Positions 17,131 through 27,652 of a stretch of 49,398 bases of DNA are shown in pieces. Below the pieces are notes generated by a model. That model saw only the letters and a program-made list of their open reading frames with translations. It ran no database searches and had not been told where the DNA came from. Location of the stretch: positions 1 to 49,398 of the forward strand of contig VGVG01000010.1 in the NCBI GenBank assembly GCA_016874055.1, read 5' to 3'. Each line of letters opens with the position of its first letter. Positions within the stretch are counted from its first letter, which is position 1. Source of the stretch: Gammaproteobacteria bacterium. Lineage in GTDB: Bacteria > Pseudomonadota > Gammaproteobacteria > Steroidobacterales > Steroidobacteraceae. Position numbers and translations under genes: made by a program.

Positions 17131-19946
17131 CGACCGGTATGCGAGGCGGCAACTCGCGCCACCTCTTCGGGAGTACCCACCGCAATAATCTCGCCGCCTG
17201 CCGATCCGCCCTCTGGGCCTAGATCGATCAACCAGTCTGCCGTCTTGATGATATCGAGATTATGCTCAATAACGACGATGGTATTACCCTCATCGCGCAA
17301 TCGCCTCAGCACCCCAAGCAGTTGCGCCACATCATGGAAATGCAGCCCGGTGGACGGTTCATCGAACACGTAGAGTGTTCGCCCCGTCGCGCGTTTGGCG
17401 AGCTCTCTTGCTAGTTTTACGCGTTGTGCTTCGCCACCCGAAAGCGTGGTCGCATTCTGACCCAGCCGTAAATAACCGAGCCCCACATCAAGCAGCGTCT
17501 TTAGCTTAGGCTGGACGCTCGGAATACTTCGAAAAAAACGGGCAGCATCCTCGATCGTCATTTCGAGCACGTCGTGGATGCTTCTCCCTCGATAAAGAAT
17601 CTCAAGCGTTTCCCGGTTGTAACGTTTGCCGCGGCAAACGTCGCAGGGCACGTACACATCCGGTAAGAAATGCATCTCAACCCGCATCATGCCGTCGCCC
17701 TGACAAGCTTCGCAACGCCCGCCCTTCACATTGAAGCTGAACCGCCCCGCGTCATAGCCGCGACTGCGCGCCTCCGAAACCTGTGCGAACAACTCACGCA
17801 GACTCGTGAATACGCCGGTGTACGTCGCAGGATTTGAGCGGGGTGTGCGACCGAGCGGACTTTGGTCGATATCGATCACCCGATCGATATACCCAAGTCC
17901 CTGCAGCGCACGGCAGGGTGCGGCGTCGTTCGATCTTCCGCCAAGCTCCGAAACGGCGCGTCGCAGAAGTGTATCGTTGATCAGCGTACTTTTCCCGGAG
18001 CCCGAGACGCCGGTTATGCAAGTGAAGAGGCCGAGAGGAATCTCCACATCGAGATTCTTGAGGTTGTTACCGGATGCGCCGAGTAGTCGCAAAGAACGTA
18101 AGGGTTGCCGCGGCGTGCGTAAGGTCGGAACCGCAATTTTCAAATCGCCAGAGAGATATCGACCCGTCAGCGACTGGGAGTTCGAGCGCACCTCCTTCGG
18201 TGTGCCCTGCGCTACGATCATGCCGCCGTGCACTCCAGCACCCGGGCCAAGATCGATGACGTGATCGGATGCAAGGATGGCTTCTTCGTCGTGTTCAACA
18301 ACGATGACCGAGTTGCCAAGATCGCGCAGCCGCTGTAGCGTCTGTAGAAGCCGGAAATTGTCCCGCTGATGAAGCCCGATCGACGGCTCATCGAGAATGT
18401 ACATCACGCCGGTGAGTCCCGAACCGATCTGACTGGCCAGCCGAATGCGCTGCGCTTCACCACCTGAGAGTGAGTCAGCGCCGCGATCGAGCGTGAGATA
18501 GCCGAGCCCAACATCGACGAGAAAGCGTAGACGGTCGAGTACTTCACGAGCAACCTTACCAGCAACTTCGCCGCGCCAGCCGGGGAGTTCCATGGCCTCA
18601 AAGAATCTCACAGCCTCATCCACCGGTAGCGCTGCAATCTCCGGTAGCGAGAGGCCCGTCACGAACACGTGGCGCGCAGTCCGATTGAGCCTAGAGCCAC
18701 CGCAGTCGGGGCAGGATCGCCAACCCTGGTAGCGGGAGAACTCTTCTTTGACGGCAGGAGAACCGGTCTCGCGATAACGCCGCTCGATATTATGCAGAAT
18801 CCCTTCGAACGGATACGTTCTTTTCGTTTGGCGACCTTTGGCGAGTGGATAGGTGAATTCGATCTCCTCATTACCGCTACCGTAGAGAAGGATATTGCGG
18901 GTTTTTGCTGTCAACTCCTGCCAAGGCTTTTCGATATCGAAGCCGAAATGACGTGCAAGTGTGCTGATGAGCTGTAGATAGTGAGCGTTTTGCCGATCCC
19001 ATCCTCGCACGGCACCATCTGCCAGCGAAAGATGTGGGTAGGCAACGATTCGCACTGGATCAAAGAATTTTTTCTGCCCTAGACCATCGCAGGATGCGCA
19101 AGCGCCCGCAGGACTATTGAAGCTGAACATCTTCGGTTCGAGTGACGCCACGCCGTAGCCGCATTTGGAGCAGGCATAACGATCGGAGAACAGCAGACTC
19201 ACGCCGGACTCCGTTTTCGTCTCGCCTGAGGTATCCATGGATTCGATGCGCACCGTCCCCTCCGACAGGCGCAGCGCAGTCTCAAAAGATTCCGCTAGGC
19301 GTTGGGCGGCATCAGCTCGAACGCGTAGACGATCGATTACTACCTCGATGTCATGTTTGCGCCGTGGATCAAGCTTAGGAGATTGCTCGAGTTCGACGAC
19401 GAATCCATTGATGCGTGCACGCACGAAACCCTGTGACTGCAGATCGCGCAACACCGCCTGGTGATCTCCCTTGCGTTGCTGAACTAGCGGCGCCAGCACG
19501 AGTAGTGTCGTGCCCTCGCCGAGTCGCAGCACCTGATCGACCATCTGGCTTACGGTCTGTGCTTCAAGCGCCTCGTCGTGATCGGGACAGCGGGGGAACC
19601 CGACGCGAGCGAACAACAGTCGAAGGTAGTCGTAAATCTCAGTGACGGTGCCCACGGTCGATCGTGGATTGTGGGAAGCCGCTTTCTGCTCAATGGCGAT
19701 CGCGGGCGACAAACCCTCGATATGATCCACATCGGGTTTATCCGTCATCGACAAAAACTGACGGGCGTAGGCTGATAGCGATTCGACGTACCGACGCTGC
19801 CCCTCTGCGTAAAGCGTGTCGAAGGCGAGGGAAGACTTGCCTGAGCCGGACAGGCCCGTGACCACGACCAGCCGATCCCGGGGGATGTCGAGATCGAAGT
19901 TACGTAGGTTGTGGGTGCGGGCGCCGCGAATCCGAATCGGTTGCAT
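17100..19946 (-). CDS. uvrA: Excinuclease ABC subunit A
   Basis: UvrA is the damage-recognition ATPase of nucleotide excision repair. The 948 aa (E. coli 940) have two ABC modules. Walker A is [12 protein letters not shown] near residue 31 and [13 protein letters not shown] in the second half, and the signatures are [16 protein letters not shown] and [16 protein letters not shown]. Zinc-binding cysteine pairs occur in CSKCGYG...CASCDG and in [10 protein letters not shown]...CDVCRGKRY. It is divergent from ssb, as in E. coli. I found no E. coli-type LexA box (CTG-N10-CAG with the usual core) in the 232-nt spacer. Confidence 0.98.
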   Translation of the reverse strand: MQPIRIRGARTHNLRNFDLDIPRDRLVVVTGLSGSGKSSLAFDTLYAEGQRRYVESLSAYARQFLSMTDKPDVDHIEGLSPAIAIEQKAASHNPRSTVGTVTEIYDYLRLLFARVGFPRCPDHDEALEAQTVSQMVDQVLRLGEGTTLLVLAPLVQQRKGDHQAVLRDLQSQGFVRARINGFVVELEQSPKLDPRRKHDIEVVIDRLRVRADAAQRLAESFETALRLSEGTVRIESMDTSGETKTESGVSLLFSDRYACSKCGYGVASLEPKMFSFNSPAGACASCDGLGQKKFFDPVRIVAYPHLSLADGAVRGWDRQNAHYLQLISTLARHFGFDIEKPWQELTAKTRNILLYGSGNEEIEFTYPLAKGRQTKRTYPFEGILHNIERRYRETGSPAVKEEFSRYQGWRSCPDCGGSRLNRTARHVFVTGLSLPEIAALPVDEAVRFFEAMELPGWRGEVAGKVAREVLDRLRFLVDVGLGYLTLDRGADSLSGGEAQRIRLASQIGSGLTGVMYILDEPSIGLHQRDNFRLLQTLQRLRDLGNSVIVVEHDEEAILASDHVIDLGPGAGVHGGMIVAQGTPKEVRSNSQSLTGRYLSGDLKIAVPTLRTPRQPLRSLRLLGASGNNLKNLDVEIPLGLFTCITGVSGSGKSTLINDTLLRRAVSELGGRSNDAAPCRALQGLGYIDRVIDIDQSPLGRTPRSNPATYTGVFTSLRELFAQVSEARSRGYDAGRFSFNVKGGRCEACQGDGMMRVEMHFLPDVYVPCDVCRGKRYNRETLEILYRGRSIHDVLEMTIEDAARFFRSIPSVQPKLKTLLDVGLGYLRLGQNATTLSGGEAQRVKLARELAKRATGRTLYVFDEPSTGLHFHDVAQLLGVLRRLRDEGNTIVVIEHNLDIIKTADWLIDLGPEGGSAGGEIIAVGTPEEVARVAASHTGRYLAPLLKKR

Positions 19947-20062
19947 GGACCATGCATTACTCAGGAAAAACAGCCGGTTAGTGTACCTTGGGGGAGGTCT
20001 TTTAGAGGGGTTTCTGGGCTAGTTTGGGTGATTTTCGCGGTGCAGCAGTGGCGCGGGGCGAG

Positions 20063-20068
20063 TAGAAT
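20063..20068 (+). promoter_or_regulatory. Candidate -10 element for ssb
   Basis: TAGAAT at 20063-20068 in the uvrA-ssb spacer matches TATAAT at five positions. No matching -35 hexamer lies at 16-18 nt. The remaining spacer to ssb (about 110 nt) is GC-rich and I see nothing else in it. Confidence 0.3.
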
Positions 20069-20178
20069 ATCCTCTAGTTTTACCGCCCCCATCACCACCC
20101 CGCCCGGCGCGTCGTTTCACGTCTCGGGGTCGCTGTCGGCGGGCCGGCCGAGGGGCTCGCTCAACGGAAGGGTTTGAC

Positions 20179-20637
20179 ATGGCGCGTGGCATCAACAAAG
20201 TCATCATCGTCGGAAACCTTGGGCAAGATCCGGACACCAAGGCCATGCCTTCGGGCATGACGGTCTGTAATCTTCGCATCGCCACCTCCGAAAGCTGGAA
20301 AGATAAACAATCCGGTGAAACGAAAGAACAAACCGAGTGGCATAGCGTTGCGATGTTCGGTCGTCTGGCAGAGATCGCCGGCGAGTACCTCCGCAAGGGT
20401 TCGCAGGTCTACATCGAAGGCCGGTTGCGGACCCGCAAGTGGCAAGATAAAAACGGTACCGACCGCTTTACCACCGAAATCGTCGCCAATGAGATGCAAA
20501 TGCTCGGCGGCGGCCGCGGCATGGGAGGAGAGGGTCGCGCGTCCGGTGGTCGTTCGTCGGGTAGTAATGAGTCCGATGGCGAGCCGGTTCGCAATAGCAC
20601 CGAGAGAGACGTCTTCGACGACGACATTCCCTTCTGA
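20179..20637 (+). CDS. ssb: Single-stranded DNA-binding protein
   Basis: SSB coats single-stranded DNA in replication and repair and recruits partners through its acidic tail. The 152 aa comprise an OB fold ([18 protein letters not shown] and [19 protein letters not shown]), a Gly/Ser/Arg-rich linker from about residue 112 and the conserved tail DDDIPF. It is divergent from uvrA and is followed by miaB after 31 nt. Confidence 0.97.
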   Translation: MARGINKVIIVGNLGQDPDTKAMPSGMTVCNLRIATSESWKDKQSGETKEQTEWHSVAMFGRLAEIAGEYLRKGSQVYIEGRLRTRKWQDKNGTDRFTTEIVANEMQMLGGGRGMGGEGRASGGRSSGSNESDGEPVRNSTERDVFDDDIPF

Positions 20638-20668
20638 GTTTGCATCTTCTCTCGTGCACGTCTGACTC

Positions 20669-22030
20669 ATGGACGATTCCAGACCCTCGAACACCCGGTA
20701 CTTCATCAAGACGTACGGTTGCCAAATGAACGAGTACGACTCTGCCCGATTGGGCGACGTACTCGCAGCGAGCTCAGGCATGCAGGCGACCGACAACCCT
20801 GCCGAAGCTGACATCTTGCTCGTCAACACCTGCTCGATTCGAGAAAAGGCTGAGTCGAAGGTGTTCTCCTTACTCGGCGAATGGAGACGAATCAAAGATT
20901 TGCGTCCCGGTGTCATCATCGGTGTCGGGGGTTGTGTCGCAAGCCAAGAGGGTGACCAACTCGTCAAGGTTGCTCCTCAGATTGATCTCGTCTTTGGTCC
21001 GCAGACCGTGCATCGCCTGCCGCAGATGATCGCGGAGCGACGTGAGGGGGGACGAGCGGTAGTCGACGTCAGCTTTCCCGAAATCGAAAAATTCGACCAT
21101 CTCCCTGCGCCCCGCGCAGAAGGACCCACTGCGTTCGTCTCCATCATGGAAGGTTGCAGTAAGTACTGCAGCTTTTGTGTCGTTCCTTACACGCGCGGTG
21201 ATGAAATCAGTCGGCCACTCGACTCCGTCGTCGAAGAGGTTACGGGACTCGCTGCGCAGGGCGTACGTGGAATCACATTGCTCGGTCAAAACGTCAATGC
21301 GTATCGCGGCGCTATGTCAGACGGTGCCATCGTCGATTTGGCCACGTTGTTGCATCACGTTGCTGCCATCGACGGTATCGAGCGTATCCGTTTTACCACT
21401 TCGCATCCTCTTGAGTTCAACGATAGTCTCATCGAGGCGTACGCCAGCATCCCGAAGCTCGCCAACCATTTGCACTTGCCGGTACAGTCGGGATCGGACC
21501 GCATCCTTGCGCTTATGAAGCGCGGCTATACGGCGCTCGAGTTCAAGGAGCGCATCCGCAAATTGCGTGGGGTAAGGCCTACCATTTCTGTCACTTCCGA
21601 TTTCATCGTCGGGTTCCCGGGTGAAACGGATCGAGATTTCGAAGCGACAATGAACCTTATCGGCGACCTCTATATTGACCAGTCGTTTAGTTTTCTTTAC
21701 AGCCGCCGCCCTGGGACGCCTGCGGCGTCACTCCCCGACGCAGTTCCGTACAGCCAGAAGCAGGCGCGCCTCACGCGGTTGCAGGCGCTCCTCGAAGAAA
21801 ATGCTCGCACCCGCAGCGTATCGCTGGTCGGCAGCGTGCAGCGCGTGCTCATCGAAAGGTCCTCGCCCAAAGCTGAGTCCGAACTTACCGGCCGCACCGA
21901 AGACCATCGTTGGGTCAATTTTCCCGGACCTTCACGACTCATTGGCTGTTTCGCTGACGTTGAGATCACTGAGGCGAGGCCGCACTCTTTGCGTGGACGC
22001 ATCGTCGCTGCCGAATCGTTCCGTGGTTGA
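20669..22030 (+). CDS. miaB: tRNA-2-methylthio-N6-dimethylallyladenosine synthase
   Basis: MiaB is a radical-SAM methylthiotransferase that modifies A37 of tRNAs reading UNN codons. The 453 aa show the three N-terminal cluster cysteines (C18 in [13 protein letters not shown]55 in VNTCSIR, C89 in [11 protein letters not shown]) and the radical-SAM CxxxCxxC at C163, C167 and C170 ([17 protein letters not shown]). A C-terminal TRAM domain follows ([20 protein letters not shown]). The gene leads the miaB-phoH-like-ybeY-corC-lnt chain found in many gammaproteobacteria. Confidence 0.97.
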   Translation: MDDSRPSNTRYFIKTYGCQMNEYDSARLGDVLAASSGMQATDNPAEADILLVNTCSIREKAESKVFSLLGEWRRIKDLRPGVIIGVGGCVASQEGDQLVKVAPQIDLVFGPQTVHRLPQMIAERREGGRAVVDVSFPEIEKFDHLPAPRAEGPTAFVSIMEGCSKYCSFCVVPYTRGDEISRPLDSVVEEVTGLAAQGVRGITLLGQNVNAYRGAMSDGAIVDLATLLHHVAAIDGIERIRFTTSHPLEFNDSLIEAYASIPKLANHLHLPVQSGSDRILALMKRGYTALEFKERIRKLRGVRPTISVTSDFIVGFPGETDRDFEATMNLIGDLYIDQSFSFLYSRRPGTPAASLPDAVPYSQKQARLTRLQALLEENARTRSVSLVGSVQRVLIERSSPKAESELTGRTEDHRWVNFPGPSRLIGCFADVEITEARPHSLRGRIVAAESFRG

Positions 22031-23051
22031 TTCCTTCTCAAGCGGTTTGCGCGAGTTCTCGCTCGAGCCCCCCATTAACGATCGGCTCGCCAAGCTTTGC
22101 GGTCCGCTCGACGAAAACCTGCGACTCATCGAGTCGCGTCTCGGCGTCGAAGTCCGCCGACGCGGTAGCGCTTTTCGCGTGCAGGGGGGTAAAGCCACGG
22201 CTGCCGAGTCGTTACTGCGCGACTTGTTTCGCTTGACTCGTACCGAAGATATCTCTCCAGAGACCGTGCATTTGGCTTTGCGCGATTACAATGGCCTCGT
22301 CGCGGGGTCCGCCTCGGGCAGCGCAAAGAATCACACGATGGGCGTCGCCGATGCTGCAGCGGGCATCGACGAACTCGACCATTCCGAGGCAGGGCTACGC
22401 ACGCTGCGCGGCACCATTCGGGCACGTGGCCCGAATCAGCGCGAATATCTGCGGTGTATCCGCCGCAACGACCTCACCTTCGGTGTGGGGCCTGCAGGTA
22501 CGGGTAAGACCTACCTGGCGGTCGCCTGTGCTGTCGAGGCACTGCAAGCCGATCGAGTGCGTCGCATCGTGCTCGTTCGACCGGCCGTCGAAGCGGGTGA
22601 GCGTCTCGGTTTCTTGCCGGGCGACCTCACCCAAAAAGTCGATCCGTACCTTCGCCCCATGTACGACGCGCTCTACGAAATGATGGGCTTCGATCGGGTC
22701 GCCAAGCTCATCGAGCGTAACGTCATCGAAGTCGCACCGCTGGCATTTATGCGCGGACGGTCGCTCAATGACTCCTTCATCATCCTCGACGAAGCACAGA
22801 ACACCACAGTCGAGCAAATGAAGATGTTCCTCACCCGCATCGGCTTCGGCTCGCACGCCGTCGCTACAGGTGATGTTACGCAGACCGACCTGCCTGCAGG
22901 CAAGCTCTCGGGTCTACGTCATGTGCTCGAGATTCTGCGCGATGTGGAGGGCGTCGGCTTTCAGTTTTTCGAGGCGCGAGATGTCGTCCGTCATCCTCTC
23001 GTGCAGCGCATCGTCCAAGCGTACGAAGCGCGAGAGGGCGAAGGTTCATGA
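22023..23051 (+). CDS. ybeZ: PhoH-like ATPase (YbeZ type)
   Basis: This is a predicted RNA-associated ATPase that travels with YbeY. From the GTG at 22023, overlapping the miaB stop, it has 342 aa. Walker A is [15 protein letters not shown] near residue 157, and Walker B is [42 protein letters not shown] completes the family signature (quoted in parts). An alternative GTG lies ten codons upstream (21993), inside miaB. The N-terminus ([20 protein letters not shown]) matches the YbeZ start. ybeY begins 4 nt before its stop. Confidence 0.93.
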   Translation: MVDSFSSGLREFSLEPPINDRLAKLCGPLDENLRLIESRLGVEVRRRGSAFRVQGGKATAAESLLRDLFRLTRTEDISPETVHLALRDYNGLVAGSASGSAKNHTMGVADAAAGIDELDHSEAGLRTLRGTIRARGPNQREYLRCIRRNDLTFGVGPAGTGKTYLAVACAVEALQADRVRRIVLVRPAVEAGERLGFLPGDLTQKVDPYLRPMYDALYEMMGFDRVAKLIERNVIEVAPLAFMRGRSLNDSFIILDEAQNTTVEQMKMFLTRIGFGSHAVATGDVTQTDLPAGKLSGLRHVLEILRDVEGVGFQFFEARDVVRHPLVQRIVQAYEAREGEGS

Positions 23052-23542
23052 GCCACGCCAATCAAGAGCTTTTTATTGCAGTCCGAAGTAACGTTTGTCG
23101 CGGTGTACCGTCCAATGTGCGCATCTCTCGATGGGCGCGTGCGGCAGCAGGCTCGCGAGGTCGCAACGCAGAGCTCGCCGTGCGCGTTGTTGGCACCACC
23201 GAGAGTCGTCGTCTCAATCTCCTCTGGCGGGGATACGATTACCCGACCAATGTGCTGTCCTTTCCTGCGCCATCTGGCCCACGAGGAGCCCGCACCTCTC
23301 GATCGCTCGGCGATATCGTCATCTGCGCGCCGATCGTCGTCCGCGAGGCTCGCCAGCAAGATAAGGATATTGATCATCACTGGGCACATCTCGTTGTTCA
23401 TGGCGTGCTGCACTTGTTGCGATACGACCATAGTCGTGCGCTCGATGCCGAGCGTATGGAGCGCCGCGAACGTCGCGTGCTTGCAGAATTTGGCATTCCC
23501 GACCCCTACCGTGCCCCTCTCTCCGTTTCAGGATCCCAATGA
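23048..23542 (+). CDS. ybeY: Endoribonuclease YbeY (16S rRNA maturation)
   Basis: YbeY is a zinc-dependent RNase that takes part in 16S rRNA 3'-end processing and ribosome quality control. The 164 aa end with the metal site HGVLHLLRYDH, in which the three histidines of HGxLHLxGYDH are kept but the usual Gly is Arg. The N-terminal part has ELAVRVVGTTESRRLNLLWR and the region TNVLSFPAP. Start and stop overlap both neighbours as ATGA, so the three genes are coupled. Confidence 0.93.
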   Translation: MSHANQELFIAVRSNVCRGVPSNVRISRWARAAAGSRGRNAELAVRVVGTTESRRLNLLWRGYDYPTNVLSFPAPSGPRGARTSRSLGDIVICAPIVVREARQQDKDIDHHWAHLVVHGVLHLLRYDHSRALDAERMERRERRVLAEFGIPDPYRAPLSVSGSQ

Positions 23543-24393
23543 CCAATCTGCGTTATAGTTCGATGAGCTGGATGCGCAAGTTAGGCCGCGCTCTCTCGGG
23601 TGAGGTTGACGATCGAGCCGATCTCGTGCAGCTCATGCGGCACGCCTTATCCCGTGGCTTGATCGATGCCGATGCCCTGCAGATGCTCGAGGGAGTGCTC
23701 ACAGTCGCCGATCTGCACGTGCGCGACATCATGGTGCCTCGAGCGCAGGTGATCGCCCTTCATCGTGACGACTCGCCTGAGAAACTGCTTGCTGCCATCG
23801 TCGAGTCGGGGCACTCGCGCTTTCCGGTCATCGCCGGCGATCGCGACGACGTTATTGGTATTCTGCTCGCCAAGGACGTTTTGAGGCTCTCCGGGCGCGG
23901 ATTTAATCAAGAGTTCGATATTCGCGAGTGTATGCGACCGGTGATCGTCGTGCCTGAGTCCAAGCGAGTCAATGTTCTCCTGAAAGATTTCCGACGCAAC
24001 CGTAACCATATGGCGATCGTCATCGACGAGTACAGTGGCGTGTCGGGCCTCGTGACTATCGAAGATGCGCTCGAGCAAATTGTCGGCGAAATCGACGACG
24101 AGTTCGACGTTGAGGACGACCAAAACGTCCGCAAAGAATCCGAGCGTCAGTTCGTTGTTCGCGGTCGTATGCCCATCACCGATTTTAACGAGTATTTCGG
24201 TACTTCGCTGTCGGACAGGGAGTTCGATACGGTAGCGGGTGTTGTTATGAAGCAGTTTGGACGACTTCCGCTCCGCGGTGAAACCACTGTTCTCAGCGAT
24301 ATCGAGTTTCGCGTTCTGCGCGTTGATCGGAGACAGATCGATGCGTTCAAGGTCGTTCCGCCCCGTGACGTAACGCCCATAGAGGAGTCGTGA
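23539..24393 (+). CDS. corC: CorC/YbeX-type transporter-associated CBS protein
   Basis: The 284-aa protein has no membrane segments. Its pair of CBS domains spans about residues 65-190 (VRDIMVPRAQVIALHRDDSP, GHSRFPVIAGDRDDVIGIL and HMAIVIDEYSGVSGLVTIED), and the C-terminal CorC_HlyC domain follows (FDTVAGVVMKQFGRLPLRGE). In E. coli YbeX/CorC has been linked to Mg/Co efflux and more recently to ribosome metabolism, which fits its place after ybeY. The stop overlaps the lnt GTG. Confidence 0.92.
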   Translation: MTNLRYSSMSWMRKLGRALSGEVDDRADLVQLMRHALSRGLIDADALQMLEGVLTVADLHVRDIMVPRAQVIALHRDDSPEKLLAAIVESGHSRFPVIAGDRDDVIGILLAKDVLRLSGRGFNQEFDIRECMRPVIVVPESKRVNVLLKDFRRNRNHMAIVIDEYSGVSGLVTIEDALEQIVGEIDDEFDVEDDQNVRKESERQFVVRGRMPITDFNEYFGTSLSDREFDTVAGVVMKQFGRLPLRGETTVLSDIEFRVLRVDRRQIDAFKVVPPRDVTPIEES

Positions 24394-25916
24394 ACCCGCC
24401 CTCGGCGTTTTGGTCGACCCATCTTGCGGTGCTTGCGCTCGGCGCGGCACTGTCTCTAGCGTTTGCGCCGTTTGGGCTCTGGCCACTTGCCATCCTCGCA
24501 CCGGCGGTGTTGTTTTGGTTGTGGCAGGGGGTAACTGCGGCGCGTGCGGCGGCGCTCGGTTTCGCATTCGGTTGCGGCATCTTCGCCTCGGGGACCTACT
24601 GGCTCTTTATCAGCATTAATGGCTTCGGCAAGGCACCAATCTGGCTCGCCCTCGGCTTGATGGCTGTACTCGTAGTCGTGATGGCCCTGCACTACGCCCT
24701 GCTTGGTTATCTCGCTAACCGACTGATGCCGAGCCGTGGCGCAGCGCGTTGGTTGGTGGGACTGCCTGCGGGTTGGGTACTGTTCGAGTGGGTTCGAGGT
24801 TGGTTTCTCTCGGGCTTTGGTTGGTTGTCGCTCGGTTATTCGCAGACTGACTCGTGGCTGGCAGGGTGGGCGCCTATCGGTGGGGTCTATGTCGCTTCGC
24901 TATTGCTCTCGATGATGGCTGGTGCGCTCGTCATGTGGTGCATCGACGGGTATCGTGCGTGGCGCATCGTGCTGTCGGTAGTGGCTTTGCCGTGGATTAC
25001 TGGTTATTTTTTGATGCGTATCGAGTGGACACATGCAGCCGGCGAGCCGATAGATGTAGCGATCGTGCAAGGCGCTATTCCGCAAGATCAAAAATGGCTT
25101 GCCGACAATCGTGACGAGAGTTTACGTCGTTATCGTGATCTCACTTTCTCCGCGTTAGGTACGCCTCTCATCGTCTGGCCCGAGGCTGCGGTGCCTGATC
25201 TTGCCAACAACATCATGGCATATCTCAGCGAGCTTGCAGACGTGGCGCGACAGCGAGGCTCTAGTTTGTTGGTCGGACTCATTCGTGCCGAGCCGGATGA
25301 GCCCAACGCTCGCGGTGAATCGCAGACGCAATACTTCAATTCCATTCTTTCGCTTGGCGAAGAGTTCGCGTGGTACAACAAGCACCATCTCGTACCCTTC
25401 GGCGAGTTCTTCCCCGTTCCGGAGACGGTACGGCGTTGGATGCGGTTGAAGAATCTCCCGTACTCCGATTTCTCCCGTGGCGCTGCGCACCAGCCGCCAC
25501 TTCGGATCGCCAGGCTCTCGCTCTCGGCTAGCATTTGTTACGAAGATGCTTACGCGAGTTCGCAAATCGTCTCCGCGCGCGAATCGACCGCTCTTGTGAA
25601 CGTCACAAACGATGCGTGGTTCGGGAGGTCTACAGCAAGACATCAGCACTTACAGATCTCTCGCATGCGCGCCATCGAGGCGCAGCGTTTCCTCATACGT
25701 GCTGCCAACGACGGAATTTCCGTTGTGATCGGACCACGGGGTGAGTTTATAGGGCGTGCACCGGACTTCGAGCCGGCGGTTCTCCGCGCAACGATCACCC
25801 CTCGCAGCGGTGTTCCGCCTTACCTACGATTCGGTAACCAGCCAGTGCTGTGGCTTGTCGCACTCGGACTGCTGACCGCGCTGTGGGCTGGGCGCCGCCG
25901 CGCCGTCGTAACTTGA
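24390..25916 (+). CDS. lnt: Apolipoprotein N-acyltransferase
   Basis: Lnt adds the third acyl chain to lipoproteins at the inner membrane. The 508 aa begin with about six hydrophobic segments, followed by a periplasmic nitrilase-like domain. The catalytic residues are at E265 (IVWPEAAVP), K331 (WYNKHHLVPFGEF) and C383 (SASICYEDAY), equivalent to E267, K335 and C387 of E. coli. A last hydrophobic helix lies at the C-terminus (PVLWLVALGLLTALWAG). The GTG start at 24390 overlaps the corC stop, and AGAGGAG precedes it. Confidence 0.96.
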   Translation: MNPPSAFWSTHLAVLALGAALSLAFAPFGLWPLAILAPAVLFWLWQGVTAARAAALGFAFGCGIFASGTYWLFISINGFGKAPIWLALGLMAVLVVVMALHYALLGYLANRLMPSRGAARWLVGLPAGWVLFEWVRGWFLSGFGWLSLGYSQTDSWLAGWAPIGGVYVASLLLSMMAGALVMWCIDGYRAWRIVLSVVALPWITGYFLMRIEWTHAAGEPIDVAIVQGAIPQDQKWLADNRDESLRRYRDLTFSALGTPLIVWPEAAVPDLANNIMAYLSELADVARQRGSSLLVGLIRAEPDEPNARGESQTQYFNSILSLGEEFAWYNKHHLVPFGEFFPVPETVRRWMRLKNLPYSDFSRGAAHQPPLRIARLSLSASICYEDAYASSQIVSARESTALVNVTNDAWFGRSTARHQHLQISRMRAIEAQRFLIRAANDGISVVIGPRGEFIGRAPDFEPAVLRATITPRSGVPPYLRFGNQPVLWLVALGLLTALWAGRRRAVVT

Positions 25917-25972
25917 ACTTAAGCTAGCTGAGCCTGTCTACAAATCTCATGTCTATCCAATGGGTAATCACC

Positions 25973-27523
25973 ATGTCTCGACGACCTTTCGTCCGCCACA
26001 CGCTTGCCGCAGCACTCGCCATGCTCGTGTTTACGGCCTGCCAGCCAAAGAATTCCAACGCTGATAGTGCTGCGCTCGTAACGCCCGCCCGAGCGCCAGT
26101 AACGATAGTCGCCGCTGCGCCTGTACCGGGTGTGGCATTGCCTGACTTCGCGTCGCTCGTGCAGCAGCACGGACCGGCGGTCGTCAATATCTCAACTAAG
26201 GGCAAGCGGGTGCGCGCAGGCTTGCCCGGCATGTCGCCCGACGATCCGTTATTTGAGTTTTTCCGGCGCTTCGGTATTCCGGGAGCACCGGATGGTCGCG
26301 GTGGTACACCGAGAGACGGTGACGACGAGGGCATGCGTCGTCCTTTAGGTGAAGGCTCCGGTTTCATCGTCAGCGATGACGGGTACATTCTTACCAACGC
26401 GCACGTGGTCGACCAATCAGAGGAGGTGACGGTTCGCCTGACCGATCGGCGTGAGTTCACGGCGCGCATCGTGGGCCTCGACAAACCGACTGATATCGCC
26501 GTACTTAAAATCAACGCCAACAATCTGCCGGTCGTGCGCATCGGTGATCCGGCTAAGCTGCGTCCGGGCGAGTGGGTGCTCGCCATCGGTTCACCGTTCG
26601 GATTCGACAATACGGCCACTGCAGGTATCGTGAGTGCGACGGCGCGAGGTTTGCCTGGCGGCGATTCCAACTATGTCAACTTCATTCAGACTGACGTCGC
26701 CGTGAACCCGGGTAACTCGGGCGGTCCGCTCTTCAACCTGTTGGGCGAAGTTGTTGGCATCAACTCGCAGATCTACAGCCGCTCCGGTGGCTACATGGGA
26801 ATTTCCTTTGCCATTCCCATCAATGTTGCCGTAAGTGTCCGCGATCAGATCATCGCCAAGGGACGAGTCAGTCGAGGGAGGATCGGCGTCTCTATCCAAC
26901 AGGTCGACGCCACGCTAGCCGAGAGCTTCTGGCTCGATCGACCTCGAGGAGCGCTGGTGGTTGGGGTCGAGGGGGGCGGTCCGGCGGACAAAGCAGGCCT
27001 TCGCCAGGGGGACATCATCCTCTCGGCCAACGGTCGTGGCATCGAGCGCTCCGAGGAGTTACCGACAGTCATTGGTGCTATCCGTCCCGATAGCGAGGTT
27101 ACGCTTGAAATTTGGCGTGATCGAACCAAACGTTTGGTCAAAGTTCGTGTCGCCGAACTCGAGCTGTCGGGTCCGACGGTCGCTGATGCTGGTAAGCCCG
27201 AGCAGATGGGCGCTACGGATCGTCTCGGTCTGGTGGTTCGTGATCTCACTGCCGAAGAGCGCAGTCGCAATAATTCCCCAGATCTATCTGCCGAGCAGAA
27301 ACAGCGTCGTGCTGCCGTGCCCGAAGGCGTACTCGTCGTCCGTTCGCAGGGCGCAGCTCGTGATGCTGGCGTGCAGCGCGGAGACTTTGTCCTTAACGTG
27401 AACGGACGACCTGTAAAGTCGGTCAAAGAGTTCCGCGAAGCCGTGGAGAAGGCGGACAAGGCAGTGGCTCTGCTCGTGCAGCGTGGTAACTCGCAGATCT
27501 ACATACCCGTTCGCGGAGAGTAG
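25973..27523 (+). CDS. Do-family periplasmic serine protease (DegP/MucD-like)
   Basis: This is a trypsin-fold protease and chaperone of envelope quality control. The triad is visible at H144 (TNAHVVDQ), D174 (PTDIAVLKI) and S249 (NPGNSGGPLF). Two PDZ domains follow (from about residues 300 and 400), giving 516 aa. From the ATG at 25973 the N-terminus is a secretion signal ending LVFTAC at Cys23, which could be a lipobox, although Phe at -3 is not ideal. An in-frame ATG eight codons earlier (25949) is possible. It sits between lnt and leuS; which of degP, degQ or mucD it corresponds to is not clear. Confidence 0.92.
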   Translation: MSRRPFVRHTLAAALAMLVFTACQPKNSNADSAALVTPARAPVTIVAAAPVPGVALPDFASLVQQHGPAVVNISTKGKRVRAGLPGMSPDDPLFEFFRRFGIPGAPDGRGGTPRDGDDEGMRRPLGEGSGFIVSDDGYILTNAHVVDQSEEVTVRLTDRREFTARIVGLDKPTDIAVLKINANNLPVVRIGDPAKLRPGEWVLAIGSPFGFDNTATAGIVSATARGLPGGDSNYVNFIQTDVAVNPGNSGGPLFNLLGEVVGINSQIYSRSGGYMGISFAIPINVAVSVRDQIIAKGRVSRGRIGVSIQQVDATLAESFWLDRPRGALVVGVEGGGPADKAGLRQGDIILSANGRGIERSEELPTVIGAIRPDSEVTLEIWRDRTKRLVKVRVAELELSGPTVADAGKPEQMGATDRLGLVVRDLTAEERSRNNSPDLSAEQKQRRAAVPEGVLVVRSQGAARDAGVQRGDFVLNVNGRPVKSVKEFREAVEKADKAVALLVQRGNSQIYIPVRGE

Positions 27524-27652
27524 CGCCCGGGAGCATCGCGCCCTCAGCCCCGATCCCGACCGCCTCGGCGCTGCAGTACCGTGTCCGGTCGTGTACCATC
27601 GCCGCTCTCAAAAAAATGGTTACTCTCGGTCAATCCGGGTACGGGCTTTCAC

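Noticed and set aside
19947-20178. LexA/SOS box between uvrA and ssb
   Set aside because: No CTGT-N8-ACAG or close variant was found by eye; a scan with this lineage's LexA motif would be needed.
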